From the NCBI GenBank assembly GCA_964483105.1, contig CAYZZU010000019.1:1-50867 (forward strand): 50,867 nucleotides of DNA. Reading direction: 5' to 3'. Positions within the stretch are counted from its first letter, which is position 1. Every line of letters starts with the position of its first letter. Under the pieces are notes generated by a model that worked only from the letters and a program-made list of their open reading frames with translations, did not search any database and was not told the DNA's origin. A program made the position numbers and the translations under genes. Below are positions 50,673-50,867 of this stretch, piece by piece. Source of the stretch: CAYZZU01 sp964483105 (GTDB lineage Bacteria; CG2-30-53-67).

Positions 50673-50867
50673 GGTTTCAATGGTTCCCTCCGAATCTGCG
50701 TTCTTAACCCACGCGCGCGTATGAGGAACCTTATCAAAGAGTCCGTTCCGCTGTCAATTGCTTTCGCAGAATCTAAGTGCCAGGCAAAATTTTTCCTTCC
50801 CTGGTTTCCGATTCTGCTTCCCGTCCGGCAAACCTTTCGAGCGGATCTTCAGGGGGCGCAAAAAGGC

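Overview
The window looks like a chromosomal segment of an uncultured anaerobic sulfur-metabolising bacterium, probably of Desulfobacterota or Nitrospirota affinity. That placement rests on gene content only: Dsr genes, exosortase/EpsI, MoxR-CoxE, NfnAB and intergenic repeats of a kind I associate with these groups. No rRNA or other marker gene is present. No tRNA, CRISPR array, prophage or complete transposon was recognised.

Layout. (1) 1-8100, minus strand: an extracellular polysaccharide and exosortase locus (partial glycosyltransferase, radical SAM protein, DUF362 protein, GNAT, CelD-like and FemAB-like transferases, EpsI, exosortase, sugar-nucleotide epimerase). (2) 8407-17217, plus strand: a compact type II secretion operon (GspG, E, F, L, M, C/PilP-like, D and a TPR protein). 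(3) 17400-22793: a hybrid histidine kinase split by a one-base frameshift, a MITE-like element, a MoxR/VWA pair and about 670 bp of apparently gene-free DNA. (4) 22888-28117: OsmC, VOC-OsmC fusion, CBS protein, NAD kinase, thioredoxin reductase-like protein and an unusual haem c/membrane/cytochrome b5 protein. (5) 28222-49516: a sulfur-metabolism island. (6) 49662-50672: pdxA on the minus strand.

The sulfur island is the centre of interest. It carries two dsrAB pairs whose sequence signatures differ. DsrAB-1 (28419-30793) has residues I associate with the oxidative (reverse) Dsr family and is followed by a DsrL and a five-haem cytochrome c. DsrAB-2 (41295-43656) has reductive-type signatures and is followed by DsrD and a second DsrL. 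Between them lie dsrM, dsrK, dsrC and a complete dsrEFH set with its catalytic cysteines, a trio normally linked to sulfur oxidation. Downstream are a rubrerythrin-like protein, an NfnAB/SudAB-type NADH/NADPH/ferredoxin enzyme and an orphan second DsrF. One genome therefore appears equipped to run the DsrC/DsrAB chemistry in both directions, with separate NAD(P)H-linked DsrL partners and separate promoters.

Regulation is visible. The dsrAB-1 operon and a CBS-HPP operon each have a CRP/FNR-type palindrome GTGA-N6-TCAC about 42-44 bp upstream of the predicted start site. The operon starting with the RsbRD-like gene and dsrMK has two consensus sigma70 promoters, each overlapped by a different palindrome, ATATTAG-N6-CTAATAT. 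The reductive and oxidative modules may thus be switched by different signals. All functional statements come from sequence reading and family knowledge; the type assignment of the two DsrAB pairs needs a tree.
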